A stretch of DNA of 64,000 nucleotides from Colwellia sp. (lineage in GTDB: Bacteria; Pseudomonadota; Gammaproteobacteria; Enterobacterales; Alteromonadaceae). The notes below the pieces were generated by a model that saw nothing but the letters and a program-made list of their open reading frames with translations, did not search any database and was not told the origin of the DNA. This document shows positions 44,486 through 53,128 of this stretch, piece by piece; position 1 is the first letter of the stretch; each line of letters opens with the position of its first letter. Location of the stretch: NCBI RefSeq assembly GCF_013214175.1, contig NZ_JABSPA010000006.1, positions 62,001-126,000 of the forward strand, read 5' to 3'. The position numbers and the translations under genes are program-made.

Positions 44486-45799
44486 TTAATATCTGTATTG
44501 TGCGCCAAAATTGACCCAAGCAAAGGCTAAACCAGTAGATTGCTCTTGATAGCCCAACACTATATTCCAGGTAAGCTTCTTACTTTCTAGATATTCCAAG
44601 CCAAGTTGCCCTGTCCATGCAGTAAAGTTACCTAAGCGATCATCCGCTGTTGCATAGCCGGTTTCAGAGAATATGTTATCAACGGAATCATGAGCTTTAA
44701 AAAAGTTGGCTTCGTTTTGAGTATACAAACGCAATACTGGCGAGAAGCGAACGTTATCAGTAATGTTGTGATAACTTTTTGACTCTAAAGTATGAGATTG
44801 CACTCCCCAACTGTCTTGGTAGAAGCGATAAGAGGTATGCCATGTTGTGTTTTCATTCAAAGATTTTGCCGTTTGAATAGAAATACCGCCGGCTTTTCGT
44901 TGTTCAGGGCGAGAGTCTCTTGCTAAATAATATTTAGGGTAAATATCTGCTGTAGTATATTCATCACTACTAGAGTCAATAACATTGATACGCCTTACTA
45001 CATTGAAATATGGATTGGATAAATGACCCTCTTCAACCATGTAATAGGCACTAAATTTTGCGATAGTGTTTGCATCAAATACTTGAGTAATGCCGACTTG
45101 GCCATTGATTAAATCAAAGTCGTTCCATTGGCTACCTAAGCTATATTCTCCGTGTTCATCTTTTTCACCTAAATAATCATAAACCTCATTTTTCATGTAG
45201 GAGACACCGGCAGTAATCGATCTATTTTTACTGCGATCGGTATACATTAAATATTCTACTGATAGGCCGGTATTTTTAAAGTCATTCTCTTTTGAATAAC
45301 TGGCACCAATACTCAACTCATTACGCATGGTAGGAGTACGATAAGTATATAAAAATGCTAATGAATCTCGGTGATCTTTTAAGGGTACATTTTTATAGAC
45401 AAAATTATCTAGGTTGGTATCACCATCACCAACAACACCATTAATTAATCGGGTATTACGACAATAATCATAGTAATTCTCACCTTCTTCTGGCACACAA
45501 GCAGAAGCTCCAGTAAAGGCATCAGAGCCCGTTTCAGAAGAAGCTCCGGTTATTGAATCCCATGTAGGTGATGCCCCTGAAATGCTATCCCAATCATACT
45601 CGCCACTTAAGGTATGATTGGGCCCAAAGTCATGCTCAATACTCAGTTTTCCATCAAGAACTTTAATGCGATCATCATTTTCTTTATATTGCTGTATTTG
45701 AATGGCCACTTTATCTTCAGCCAAGCTTGTTAAAGGTATAATGGCGGTAGCAACAGAGGTGATGACTAATAGTTTCAAATGTTTACTGCTAGCTTTCAT
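44486..45799 (-). CDS. DUF3570 outer-membrane protein with three flavinylation-like motifs
   Basis: 437 residues from ATG 45797-45799, chosen over ATG 45803 because AGGAG lies seven bases before it. Signal peptide about 1-27. Most of the rest is amphipathic beta strands ending NFGAQYRY, with a terminal aromatic as in outer-membrane barrels. Just after the first strands lie three copies of D-x-x-[S/T]-G-A-S: D71-S77 (DSISGAS), D81-S87 (DSITGAS) and D93-S99 (DAFTGAS), followed by CVPEEGENYYDYC. This is the sequence form that ApbE modifies with FMN. DUF3570 proteins co-occur with DUF4266, TlpA and ApbE in many bacteria; function is not established. Confidence 0.88.
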   Translation of the reverse strand: MKASSKHLKLLVITSVATAIIPLTSLAEDKVAIQIQQYKENDDRIKVLDGKLSIEHDFGPNHTLSGEYDWDSISGASPTWDSITGASSETGSDAFTGASACVPEEGENYYDYCRNTRLINGVVGDGDTNLDNFVYKNVPLKDHRDSLAFLYTYRTPTMRNELSIGASYSKENDFKNTGLSVEYLMYTDRSKNRSITAGVSYMKNEVYDYLGEKDEHGEYSLGSQWNDFDLINGQVGITQVFDANTIAKFSAYYMVEEGHLSNPYFNVVRRINVIDSSSDEYTTADIYPKYYLARDSRPEQRKAGGISIQTAKSLNENTTWHTSYRFYQDSWGVQSHTLESKSYHNITDNVRFSPVLRLYTQNEANFFKAHDSVDNIFSETGYATADDRLGNFTAWTGQLGLEYLESKKLTWNIVLGYQEQSTGLAFAWVNFGAQYRY

Positions 45800-45963
45800 A
45801 AACATTCTCCTGAAATTGAACTGGTTTTTTTTGAGCCGGTGTAATATGACATTGATTCATTTGGTATATTTCTATGGGTAAATTCTATGGGTTATTTTTA
45901 TGAGTGAAGTCTGATTAATTATGTTGAACGATTTAATTTTCCTGTTGATAAATAACTCTATTT

Positions 45964-46194
45964 TTAGTTACAACCACAGCCTCCACCTGACACACCGCCA
46001 CCACCTTTAGTGCCTTCTTTGGAGGTATAAATATGTTCATCAAATTTTTTGATCATCGGGTTAGGTCCGCCAAAACGCATGGTTTCACCGGCAAGTGTGG
46101 CTTTTTGCCATGATTTAACTGGCACAATGCTGCAGGCACTACAGGTAAAGCAGCAGACAATTAGCAGTAATTTAATTTTCATCGATTGCGGCAT
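45964..46194 (-). CDS. DUF4266 small lipoprotein with Gly-rich Cys-Gly-Cys tail
   Basis: 76 residues from ATG 46192-46194, which overlaps the tlpA-like stop (TGATG) and is preceded by AGGGGTGG; another in-frame ATG follows at 46180-46182. A lipoprotein signal ends at Cys21 (FTCSAC). The mature part has VKSWQKATLA, a FGGPNPMIKKFDEHIYTSKEG segment and the end GGGGVSGGGCGCN (Cys73, Cys75), the hallmark of DUF4266. The tail could bind metal or be modified or disulfide-bonded. Translational coupling to a thioredoxin-like gene and the nearby dsbD suggest its thiols are kept reduced. Function is unknown. Confidence 0.88.
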   Translation of the reverse strand: MPQSMKIKLLLIVCCFTCSACSIVPVKSWQKATLAGETMRFGGPNPMIKKFDEHIYTSKEGTKGGGGVSGGGCGCN

Positions 46195-46685
46195 CAAATT
46201 TCCACCCCTAACTTTTGTAAATCATTTATAATTTTTTCATCGATATTGGGTACAGCACCAATATGTTTACCGACTATTTTGTTATCAATGATGTAGTACA
46301 AAGCAGGCATGGCTATAGGGGAGAATTCACTAATTATGGTTTGCTCAACATCATTAATAACGGGAAAATCTATAGCTAATTCTTTTTGAAAGGCTATGCC
46401 TTCAGCTAACTCTTCATCAACATCAATGCCAACAACATACATTTTTTGTTGACTGTCTTGCTTGATCATTTTTTTTATATCTGGAATTTCTTTTGCACAA
46501 GAGAGGCACCAAGAGGCAAAAAAATCAACAACACCAACCTGTCCTTTAGGAATGTTAAGTTGCTTTTGTAGATCCTCACTAAGGGTGTCGCCAACTTCAA
46601 CAGAAAACGCTGAACTCGGTGTTAGTAAAAAAAGTAAGACTAAAAGTATTGCGGAGGGTATTACGTTAAATATTGAAGATTTCAT
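46194..46685 (-). CDS. TlpA-like periplasmic thioredoxin
   Basis: 163 residues. An N-terminal signal peptide or anchor (about 10-27, ending SSAF) leads to a thioredoxin domain with Cys60-x-x-Cys63 in FFASWCLSCAKEIP, a central VGIDVDEE strand and the cis-Pro in IAMPALYYI. The family reduces specific periplasmic thiols, for example in cytochrome c or metal-centre assembly, and receives electrons from DsbD or CcdA; a dsbD lies downstream in the same cluster. Its stop overlaps the DUF4266 start, indicating a dedicated pair. Second gene of the cluster. Confidence 0.88.
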   Translation of the reverse strand: MKSSIFNVIPSAILLVLLFLLTPSSAFSVEVGDTLSEDLQKQLNIPKGQVGVVDFFASWCLSCAKEIPDIKKMIKQDSQQKMYVVGIDVDEELAEGIAFQKELAIDFPVINDVEQTIISEFSPIAMPALYYIIDNKIVGKHIGAVPNIDEKIINDLQKLGVEI

Positions 46686-46701
46686 GACAGTATTCCTGTG
46701 G

Positions 46702-46735
46702 CATACCCGTTACCATTCAAGATGCAGATTTCAGA
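46702..46735. repeat. half of a palindromic intergenic repeat
   Basis: CATACCCGTTACCATTCAAG continues to ATTTCAG. It aligns without gaps to the left arm of the 566-831 element (ATACCC, TCAA, ATGCAG and TTCAG are shared). Lies between the first propeller lipoprotein and tlpA; no matching right arm was seen here. Confidence 0.45.
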
Positions 46736-46816
46736 GTGCATTTTGATTGGTAAAAGGTATAAAAGTAATTTAATAAGCCTTGAAAAAAAGGGCTTAAATC
46801 ATTGTTTGAATAATAG

Positions 46817-49800
46817 TTATTGGTTTGGTATTTCTATGACACCAAAATGCCTGCCTTTATTATCCCCACTTCTAACACGGTAACTAAAGTACACAGTGCC
46901 ACCATCACCAGATACTGTCATTCGATCAGCACCATCACTGTCAGGGGTATTCGAGAAAGCGATTTCTTTTAAGCTGCCATCATCCATAATTTCTAGTTGA
47001 TAAATGCCATTTAAAGCTGAATCAGCTCTTTGTACGGCAATATAAAGATAATCTTTACCGTTAAAAGATCGACCTGCTGCGCTGTACATGCGACCGCCAG
47101 TGCCGGTGTAGAACATTTTTCTTGATGATTCATCTAATGTTTCATTAAAGCTAACAATATTGCCTTCATACGTTAGTGCAAACACAAGGTTATCATGTGA
47201 CCAAACACGCGCTATTTCATCTACCGCAGCTGAGGTAGTTGCACCATCAGCGGCTGTCATAATGACGTTATCTCCGTCTCGTTGGTAAACACGGCTACCA
47301 TCATTATTAATCGCTGGCGGTCCGTAAGTTGCGTATTCGGCTGGCTCCAAGTTAATGGTATTAGTTAACGATATTTCACCCGCATCACCAATTGCGTAAA
47401 ACTCAGTAATGTAAGACTCATCATCTTTTTTAATCATTACCGATGCGATTGATTGCTCAGCGTTAAAGCCTACTTTTTGTGGTACACCCGTAGTGATATC
47501 AATAGAGGTGGTAACTGCATCAGCTAATACACCAGTAGCATCCATTGCCACGCTAAATATTCTCGCTTGCCCGGCATCATTACCAACCTCAACAGCTGAA
47601 CTCACACCAATACCATAACTACCATGTATACCAACACCCACAAGAGATTCAGTATCAAGGTAGGTTTTTGGCGTTTCAGCTGTACCTGAAACAATAACAG
47701 GTGAGCCGTCCACCAAATTTATGCCAATAAAACCATAAACATCTTCTTCATTGGCATTTTCAAATCTTACTGGCGCTAACATAATGCTGCCATCAACATT
47801 GGCTGCAGGATATTGCGATGAGTTATCAGCAGTTTGCACTGAAGTTGCGCTAGGTAAAATTTCAGGCATTTGACGGACACTAAAATCAAAGGCTTTTAAA
47901 TCATCAAGACTAATATCACGAAAGCTGAAGTTCAAATTAGCCGTTAAAACACCTGACTGATCTCCTGCTCCATTTGTTGGACGAGTCAGAGCGCCTAGGC
48001 TAGGTTCCTCATCATTGGTAGGCTTCGATGTATTAACATGACTTACATTAGACGACCAAGTAAGTGTAGAGCCAGAGCCTGCGGGAATAATGGTCGCTAA
48101 CGAAAGGTCCGAAACAACAACGGACAACGATGAACCATTATTAATGTCACTTTCAACAACCGCTGCTTTATCAGCCGCTAAAATTTGTGCCGGTGTAAGT
48201 ACATTGCCAATATCAAGTTTATTAACATGGTTAAAGCCACGACCAGCGATAAAGACATTGCCTTTATCGTCGGCAGCTATGGCGCGTATACGTTCACCAA
48301 CATTAAAACTTGCGATAATATTTACATCAATTGCATTCAAGTCAAACACCCAAACAGCGTCACTTGCTGAAGAGAATATTGCGTAATTATTATCAGGGCT
48401 GATCTCACCTGAGCGAACACTACTCGCCAGGGGTAAAGTTGTACTTAACACCATTTTTTCAAGGTCGATAATAGCAGCATAGTCACCATCGTAAGCTAAT
48501 GCTTGTCGACCATTATCAAAGAATTTTAGCGTGCCAAAAATTTCATCTAGGTTAGTAACGCCATCAATAACACCCGTTGCGGTATTGATTTTATGTAATT
48601 GATCTGTCGAGCCACTTTCACCTTCTGTCGCGGCATATAAATACATGCCATCGGGTGAAGTGAATTGCTCTTTAACATTAATTAACGTTGCAAGTGAGGT
48701 AGTGACAACATCTTTGGCAGTAACAAACTCACCAGTATCGGTTAAATCTAAGTTTAGAATATAAGTAACTTCTTCATCTAAATCTTCAACATGAACTTTA
48801 TCACCAACGATTTCAAAATTACCAACGTAAGCATTTACAAAGCGTTTTGTCGTTGGATCATCATGCGCCGCAAAAGTACCATCATCCTTAATCGCTACTC
48901 GGAATAAACCATAATTATCACTGGTACCAACAGAGTCTTCACCATTGCCAGGACGGATGTTAATGTAAACATATTGTCCATCTGGTGATGAAGTAGCACC
49001 TCGTAAACGGTGTTCACTTGCGCCTGTTGTTGCATCAATGGCGTAACGCTCACCTTCAACATTAGCGAATAAACCATTTGATTTAATAACCGGTGTCTCA
49101 CCGCTGGTATCAATCACCATCAGGCCGTTATGGTAATGCATGGTCATCGCCGTCATATTACGACCCGCTAATGGCATAATAAAATCAGGTGTTTCATCAT
49201 GGTCACTTTGTTCCCACGTTAATTTTTCACCTTTTAGGTTGATATCGCGCTTGGCAACATGCTGAGCATTAACTTCATCAACGTCGACAGTAATAGTAAA
49301 TTCTTTTGTTTCGATAAATTTACTGACCACAGCAGCAATTACTTTTAACGGATGGGCATTAGCGTGTGTCGTTAAGGCTTTGGTTATTGAGCCTTTAATT
49401 TGTTCTGCTTGTTCAGTCGTTACCGAACCGTCAATAGCCAATGACAACTGTTCATTTAAATAAGTTGCGGCTTGCGTTTTATCTGCTGAAATCGTTGGGT
49501 TGAAGAGTATCTCGTTAGCAATAATTGTACTGTAAACATTTATTTCATCTGCACCGGGACTAGCTACATATAAGCTGCCATCGGTTATTTCTAATAATCT
49601 TGCATAGTCACTAGATTTCATATTTTCTGGGATTGTAGTAGCTGAAAAGCCCTCTTGACTAACTTCACCCTCATCACATTTACCGTTATTATTGCTGTCT
49701 ATACACAATAAACCACTGGCAAGTTCAGGCTGAATAATTGCTGGTTCATCAATAACTTCTGGTTCACTATCACTACTGCCACAAGCACTTAAACTACTGG

Positions 49801-49873
49801 CAAGAATAACGGCAATGCTCAACGAAAGTGATTTCTTTTTAAAGATTGATAATGACTTTTTATTTTTTTTCAT
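46817..49873 (-). CDS. large beta-propeller lipoprotein with a flavinylation-like motif
   Basis: 1018 residues. A lipoprotein signal ends at LSAC (Cys31). A short Ca-binding-like motif follows (CIDSNNNGKCDEGE), then a helical domain (about 85-215) and one or two propellers (about 235-570 and 690-1010) with blade elements such as SSPDGQYVYINIRPGNG and SPDGMYLYAATEG. Residues 280-286 are D-A-T-T-G-A-S, followed by Glu-His, at the place where the smaller paralogue (42396-44378) has D-G-F-T-G-A-S-E. ApbE acceptor-like. It is the first gene of the cluster and has a Fur-box-like site upstream. The function is unknown; a surface or periplasmic electron or metal carrier is inferred. Confidence 0.75.
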   Translation of the reverse strand: MKKNKKSLSIFKKKSLSLSIAVILASSLSACGSSDSEPEVIDEPAIIQPELASGLLCIDSNNNGKCDEGEVSQEGFSATTIPENMKSSDYARLLEITDGSLYVASPGADEINVYSTIIANEILFNPTISADKTQAATYLNEQLSLAIDGSVTTEQAEQIKGSITKALTTHANAHPLKVIAAVVSKFIETKEFTITVDVDEVNAQHVAKRDINLKGEKLTWEQSDHDETPDFIMPLAGRNMTAMTMHYHNGLMVIDTSGETPVIKSNGLFANVEGERYAIDATTGASEHRLRGATSSPDGQYVYINIRPGNGEDSVGTSDNYGLFRVAIKDDGTFAAHDDPTTKRFVNAYVGNFEIVGDKVHVEDLDEEVTYILNLDLTDTGEFVTAKDVVTTSLATLINVKEQFTSPDGMYLYAATEGESGSTDQLHKINTATGVIDGVTNLDEIFGTLKFFDNGRQALAYDGDYAAIIDLEKMVLSTTLPLASSVRSGEISPDNNYAIFSSASDAVWVFDLNAIDVNIIASFNVGERIRAIAADDKGNVFIAGRGFNHVNKLDIGNVLTPAQILAADKAAVVESDINNGSSLSVVVSDLSLATIIPAGSGSTLTWSSNVSHVNTSKPTNDEEPSLGALTRPTNGAGDQSGVLTANLNFSFRDISLDDLKAFDFSVRQMPEILPSATSVQTADNSSQYPAANVDGSIMLAPVRFENANEEDVYGFIGINLVDGSPVIVSGTAETPKTYLDTESLVGVGIHGSYGIGVSSAVEVGNDAGQARIFSVAMDATGVLADAVTTSIDITTGVPQKVGFNAEQSIASVMIKKDDESYITEFYAIGDAGEISLTNTINLEPAEYATYGPPAINNDGSRVYQRDGDNVIMTAADGATTSAAVDEIARVWSHDNLVFALTYEGNIVSFNETLDESSRKMFYTGTGGRMYSAAGRSFNGKDYLYIAVQRADSALNGIYQLEIMDDGSLKEIAFSNTPDSDGADRMTVSGDGGTVYFSYRVRSGDNKGRHFGVIEIPNQ

Positions 49874-49954
49874 CAGATATTTCCCTTGTAAACGTCTATG
49901 TTTTTAATAATCAACAGTAATTTTTCGAAGATTGTAAAACAAAGTGTTACAATT

Positions 49955-49973
49955 GTAAATGATAATCGATCTC
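49955..49973 (-). promoter_or_regulatory. Fur-box-like site upstream of the ApbE/DUF3570 cluster
   Basis: GTAAATGATAATCGATCTC agrees with the 19-bp Fur consensus GATAATGATAATCATTATC at 14 positions, including an unbroken AATGATAATC. It lies about 82 bp before the first gene. Fur with iron represses such promoters, so the cluster would be induced when iron is low. Confidence 0.55.
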
Positions 49974-50479
49974 ATTCGTGTCTAGTTGTAATTTACTTAA
50001 GCTATATCTTTTTTCCCGTTTAGTTCAGTTGCTCGTGATGAGTAATACCCTAGTTATTTACTATTTACCCCCGTCTACTAGTTCTAAATCTGTAGAAAAA
50101 TAATAATTATTATCAGCTAAAACTGTAAAAAATAACAAGATAAACTGGCAGCCGAAAGCAGTTAAATTTACGCTAAGTGCTTTGGTTTTTTTTGGATGCC
50201 TTGTCAGTATAGCGCGGTATAAACGGAGTTACATCTTCAAATAGCATTACAAAAGTGACTAATGATTTTTAAATTAAAGCAAAGAATTTAAGAAATATAA
50301 TGGCGCGGCTTCCTTCATGAAAGACATTTCCGTCACTTTAAAGTTGATGATAGATAAATAGCGTGCCGACCACGCCGTGCCAAGTGAACTTTGGCGCATT
50401 GAATAAATGAGAAATTACGACGTATGGCTAAGATATAGCTAAGGAATGTCACGAGAAAGTTAATATTTTGATCACTATA

Positions 50480-50775
50480 TTAAATAACCTTCGCCGTGAA
50501 TATTTGTGGAACTTTGGGCTTATCTGCAATTTTATTACACAAGCTGCGCACCAGTAGCTCTATGGTTCTATCATTTGGTGCATCTTCGATTAAGTTAAGT
50601 AATCGTTAACGACTTAACACACAACTAGGCTTAGCAACAAAAGCGACTAAAACATCGTCTCCTGCTTTGCTTACTTTTACTCGGGTATAGTTTTACTGGG
50701 ATATTATTTTTCAGTAACTTTCGCTTGAGAATATCAAAACAGCAATGGCCAAAACGACATAAATCATCATCTTCT
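50480..50775 (-). pseudogene. decayed OmpR-family response-regulator DNA-binding domain
   Basis: Read on the minus strand with a frame change, the segment gives RKLLKNNIPVKLYPSK, then AGDDVLVAFVAKPSCVLSR, a stop, then RLLNLIEDAPNDRTIELLV and RSLCNKIADKPKVPQIFT, ending in TAA at 50480. This follows the winged-helix of OmpR/TorR-type regulators (V-L-S-R-x-x-L-L, N-D-R-T-I-x-x-L-V-R-x-L, K-I-x-x-x-P-K-x-P-Q-I-F-T). An in-frame stop, a frameshift and the absent receiver domain show it is dead. The 49974-50479 stretch beside it has no gene I can support. Confidence 0.65.
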
Positions 50776-50836
50776 TCGATTTATGCTGTTAGTGCTGGTT
50801 TTCTATTTTCAAACGATTATTACCATTAGCTTAGGG

Positions 50837-51934
50837 CTAACTAGCTAATATTTTAAGTGGTAACGATAAAGCGCCATTGCCCGTTTGACCAACGATCCAA
50901 ATAATGGCACTTAAACCACCAAGGGTGAGGATATACCACAGAGCCGAGACAATTTGTGCATAACGATTAAGCGGTAGTAACTCACTTAAATGTCGGCGTT
51001 TGTATTCAAAAACGATTTCAATACTACCAATAGCCAGTAAAAATCCTAACAGCGCTAAACCAAAGTGATAACTAATGTAGACACCTAACACTGCCCCTAA
51101 TATACAAGCCACTAAACCAATTTTAGAATTGATTGAGAAAGCGATACTTTTAATGATGTGGCCGCCATCTAACGGCAATACCGGTAGCAAGTTAAATAAA
51201 TTGAGCAGCGCATTAAATACCGCGAGTCCGGCCAATATTTCTATATCGGTTAGCCAATAGCCAATTAAACAGACTATGGATAATATCAAACCAAAGAAAG
51301 GGCCCATGATCGAGATAACAATATCTTGCCAGCGGGTATTAATTTTATCGTCGCTAAGAGCTAAGCCACCAACGAAGGGAATAAGATAAATACCTTTGGT
51401 CTTTAAACCAAAATACTTCATCGCCTTAATATGACCATACTCATGGAAAACTAAACAAAGAATAAGTGCGATGGCAAATTCAATAGAAAATAACCAGCTA
51501 TAAGCCGCCAAACTACCGGCAGCAAATAACACTTTAATGACTTTGGCACTTTTTAATAACTTCAAACCAAGACCAGCCATGCCAATGAAGCTAAATTTCA
51601 TCGGCTGCTTTTTATGTTCGCCTATTTGACGTTGCTCGATATCTTTTTCATTGAGGGTGTTTTCGTCAAGCAGTTCACCATTGATTAACAGCTGAAATTG
51701 CAAATCGAAAGGCTGCCACTGGAGTGAACCATTGAGTTCAACTTGTAACTCGCCCTGCTCACTTTCTTCACCACCATCGGTTTTTAACGAGAATTTATGG
51801 TTAAATGACTCGCTGTCGGCATTGGCATTAATTTGTGAGACACATTGCCCATCCCAAAAAAGCTGTTGCCATCCTGCCATTGAACCTTCTAATCGTAGTG
51901 TTTTGCCTAAACACTCTATTTCTAATAATTGCAC
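50837..51934 (-). CDS. M50 (site-2) family intramembrane metalloprotease
   Basis: 365 residues. An N-terminal soluble part (about 1-125) looks like a beta-sandwich and is not recognised. The membrane part has the zinc motif HEYGH (near 163), the conserved NxxPxxPLDGGH block (FNLLPVLPLDGGHI, near 250) that supplies the third ligand Asp, and about six helices. The family cuts membrane-anchored substrates such as anti-sigma factors. Short form, without PDZ domain. Monocistronic; the decayed regulator lies downstream. Confidence 0.88.
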   Translation of the reverse strand: MQLLEIECLGKTLRLEGSMAGWQQLFWDGQCVSQINANADSESFNHKFSLKTDGGEESEQGELQVELNGSLQWQPFDLQFQLLINGELLDENTLNEKDIEQRQIGEHKKQPMKFSFIGMAGLGLKLLKSAKVIKVLFAAGSLAAYSWLFSIEFAIALILCLVFHEYGHIKAMKYFGLKTKGIYLIPFVGGLALSDDKINTRWQDIVISIMGPFFGLILSIVCLIGYWLTDIEILAGLAVFNALLNLFNLLPVLPLDGGHIIKSIAFSINSKIGLVACILGAVLGVYISYHFGLALLGFLLAIGSIEIVFEYKRRHLSELLPLNRYAQIVSALWYILTLGGLSAIIWIVGQTGNGALSLPLKILAS

Positions 51935-51962
51935 TGAATTAACTAACCTAATTTAACAAAAA

Positions 51963-52007
51963 AAACCTTGCCCGATTATCGCTATATTTGCGGATCCGGC
52001 AAGGTTT
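51963..52007 (-). terminator. terminator of the oxidoreductase operon
   Basis: AAACCTTGCC (51963-51972) pairs with GGCAAGGTTT (51998-52007); on the minus strand the stem is followed by a T run. It is 62 bases past the stop of the gene at 52070. Confidence 0.75.
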
Positions 52008-52069
52008 ATTGAAGATATTTATGAATTAATGTTAATTATTTCGGGCAATTAAACAATGTACTCTGGAAG

Positions 52070-53113
52070 TTATCTGAGTTGATCAGGCCCAACACGTACC
52101 ACTAACTTACCGAAGTTTTCGCCTTTTAATAAACCAATAAAAGCACTGACCGAGTTCTCAAGCCCATCAATCATGTGCTCTTTGTACTTGATCTCGCCAG
52201 CCATTAACCACTTAACCATTTGTTCACTAAATTCGTTATAACGATGTCCATAATCATCAAAGACAATAAAGCCCTGCATTTTAATACGCTTAACTAATAA
52301 TGTACCCATTAATAACGACAATCTGTCAGGACCACTTGGTAATTCGGTGGCGTTATATTGAGAAATCAAGCCACATAAAGGCACACGTGCACAGCTATTA
52401 AGTAATGGCATAACAGCGTCAAAAACTTTTCCACCAACATTTTCAAAATAAACATCAATGCCTGATGAACAAACTGCCGCTAATTGCTCGGCTAAATTTT
52501 CACTTTTATGATCAAGGCAATGATCAAAGCCTAAAGTTTCAACCGCGTAATTACATTTAGTTTCGCCGCCAGCAATACCAATCACTTTACAGCCTTTTAA
52601 TTTAGCTATTTGCCCCACTAAACTACCAACAGCACCGGTTGCTGCAGCAACAACTACCGTATCGCCCGCTTTTGGCTGACCAATATCAAGCAAGCCCATA
52701 TAAGCCGTTAAACCTGGCATACCTAATACACCTAGGGCATGTGATGGATTGACCATTTTGTCATCTAATTTAAGTAATTCACTGCCATTGATGACGCTAT
52801 AATCTTGCCAACCACCAAAGGCAACTACCCAATCACCTACCTGATAATCAGCATGGTTAGACTCTTCTACTCGACAAACACTACCACCAACCATTACTTC
52901 ATTTAAGGCAACTGGGTCGGCATACGATTTAGCATCATTCATGCGTCCACGCATATAAGGGTCGAGTGATAAAAATACAGTACGTAATAACACTTCACCG
53001 GCTTTAGGTGTTGGTTTTTCACTGCTTACAAGATTAAAGTTTTCAGCTGTTGGTGCGCCAAAAGGACGCGAAGCCAAAACCATTTGGCGATTTATGTCAG
53101 TTGTTTGAGTCAT
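52070..53113 (-). CDS. zinc-independent MDR-family NADPH-dependent oxidoreductase (CurA/PTGR-like)
   Basis: 347 residues. N-terminal GroES-like fold with SLDPYMRGRMND, typical of the prostaglandin reductase/CurA branch, then a Rossmann fold with AAATGAVGSLVGQIAKLKGCKVIGIAGG (NADPH loop A-x-x-G-x-x-G) and FENVGG. No zinc ligands. The branch reduces the C=C bond of alpha,beta-unsaturated ketones and aldehydes. Third gene of an operon with a YqhD-like dehydrogenase and a DJ-1/PfpI protein, all with AGGA ribosome sites. A role in reactive carbonyl detoxification fits. Confidence 0.9.
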   Translation of the reverse strand: MTQTTDINRQMVLASRPFGAPTAENFNLVSSEKPTPKAGEVLLRTVFLSLDPYMRGRMNDAKSYADPVALNEVMVGGSVCRVEESNHADYQVGDWVVAFGGWQDYSVINGSELLKLDDKMVNPSHALGVLGMPGLTAYMGLLDIGQPKAGDTVVVAAATGAVGSLVGQIAKLKGCKVIGIAGGETKCNYAVETLGFDHCLDHKSENLAEQLAAVCSSGIDVYFENVGGKVFDAVMPLLNSCARVPLCGLISQYNATELPSGPDRLSLLMGTLLVKRIKMQGFIVFDDYGHRYNEFSEQMVKWLMAGEIKYKEHMIDGLENSVSAFIGLLKGENFGKLVVRVGPDQLR

Positions 53114-53128
53114 GTTAATTCCTTTTGC

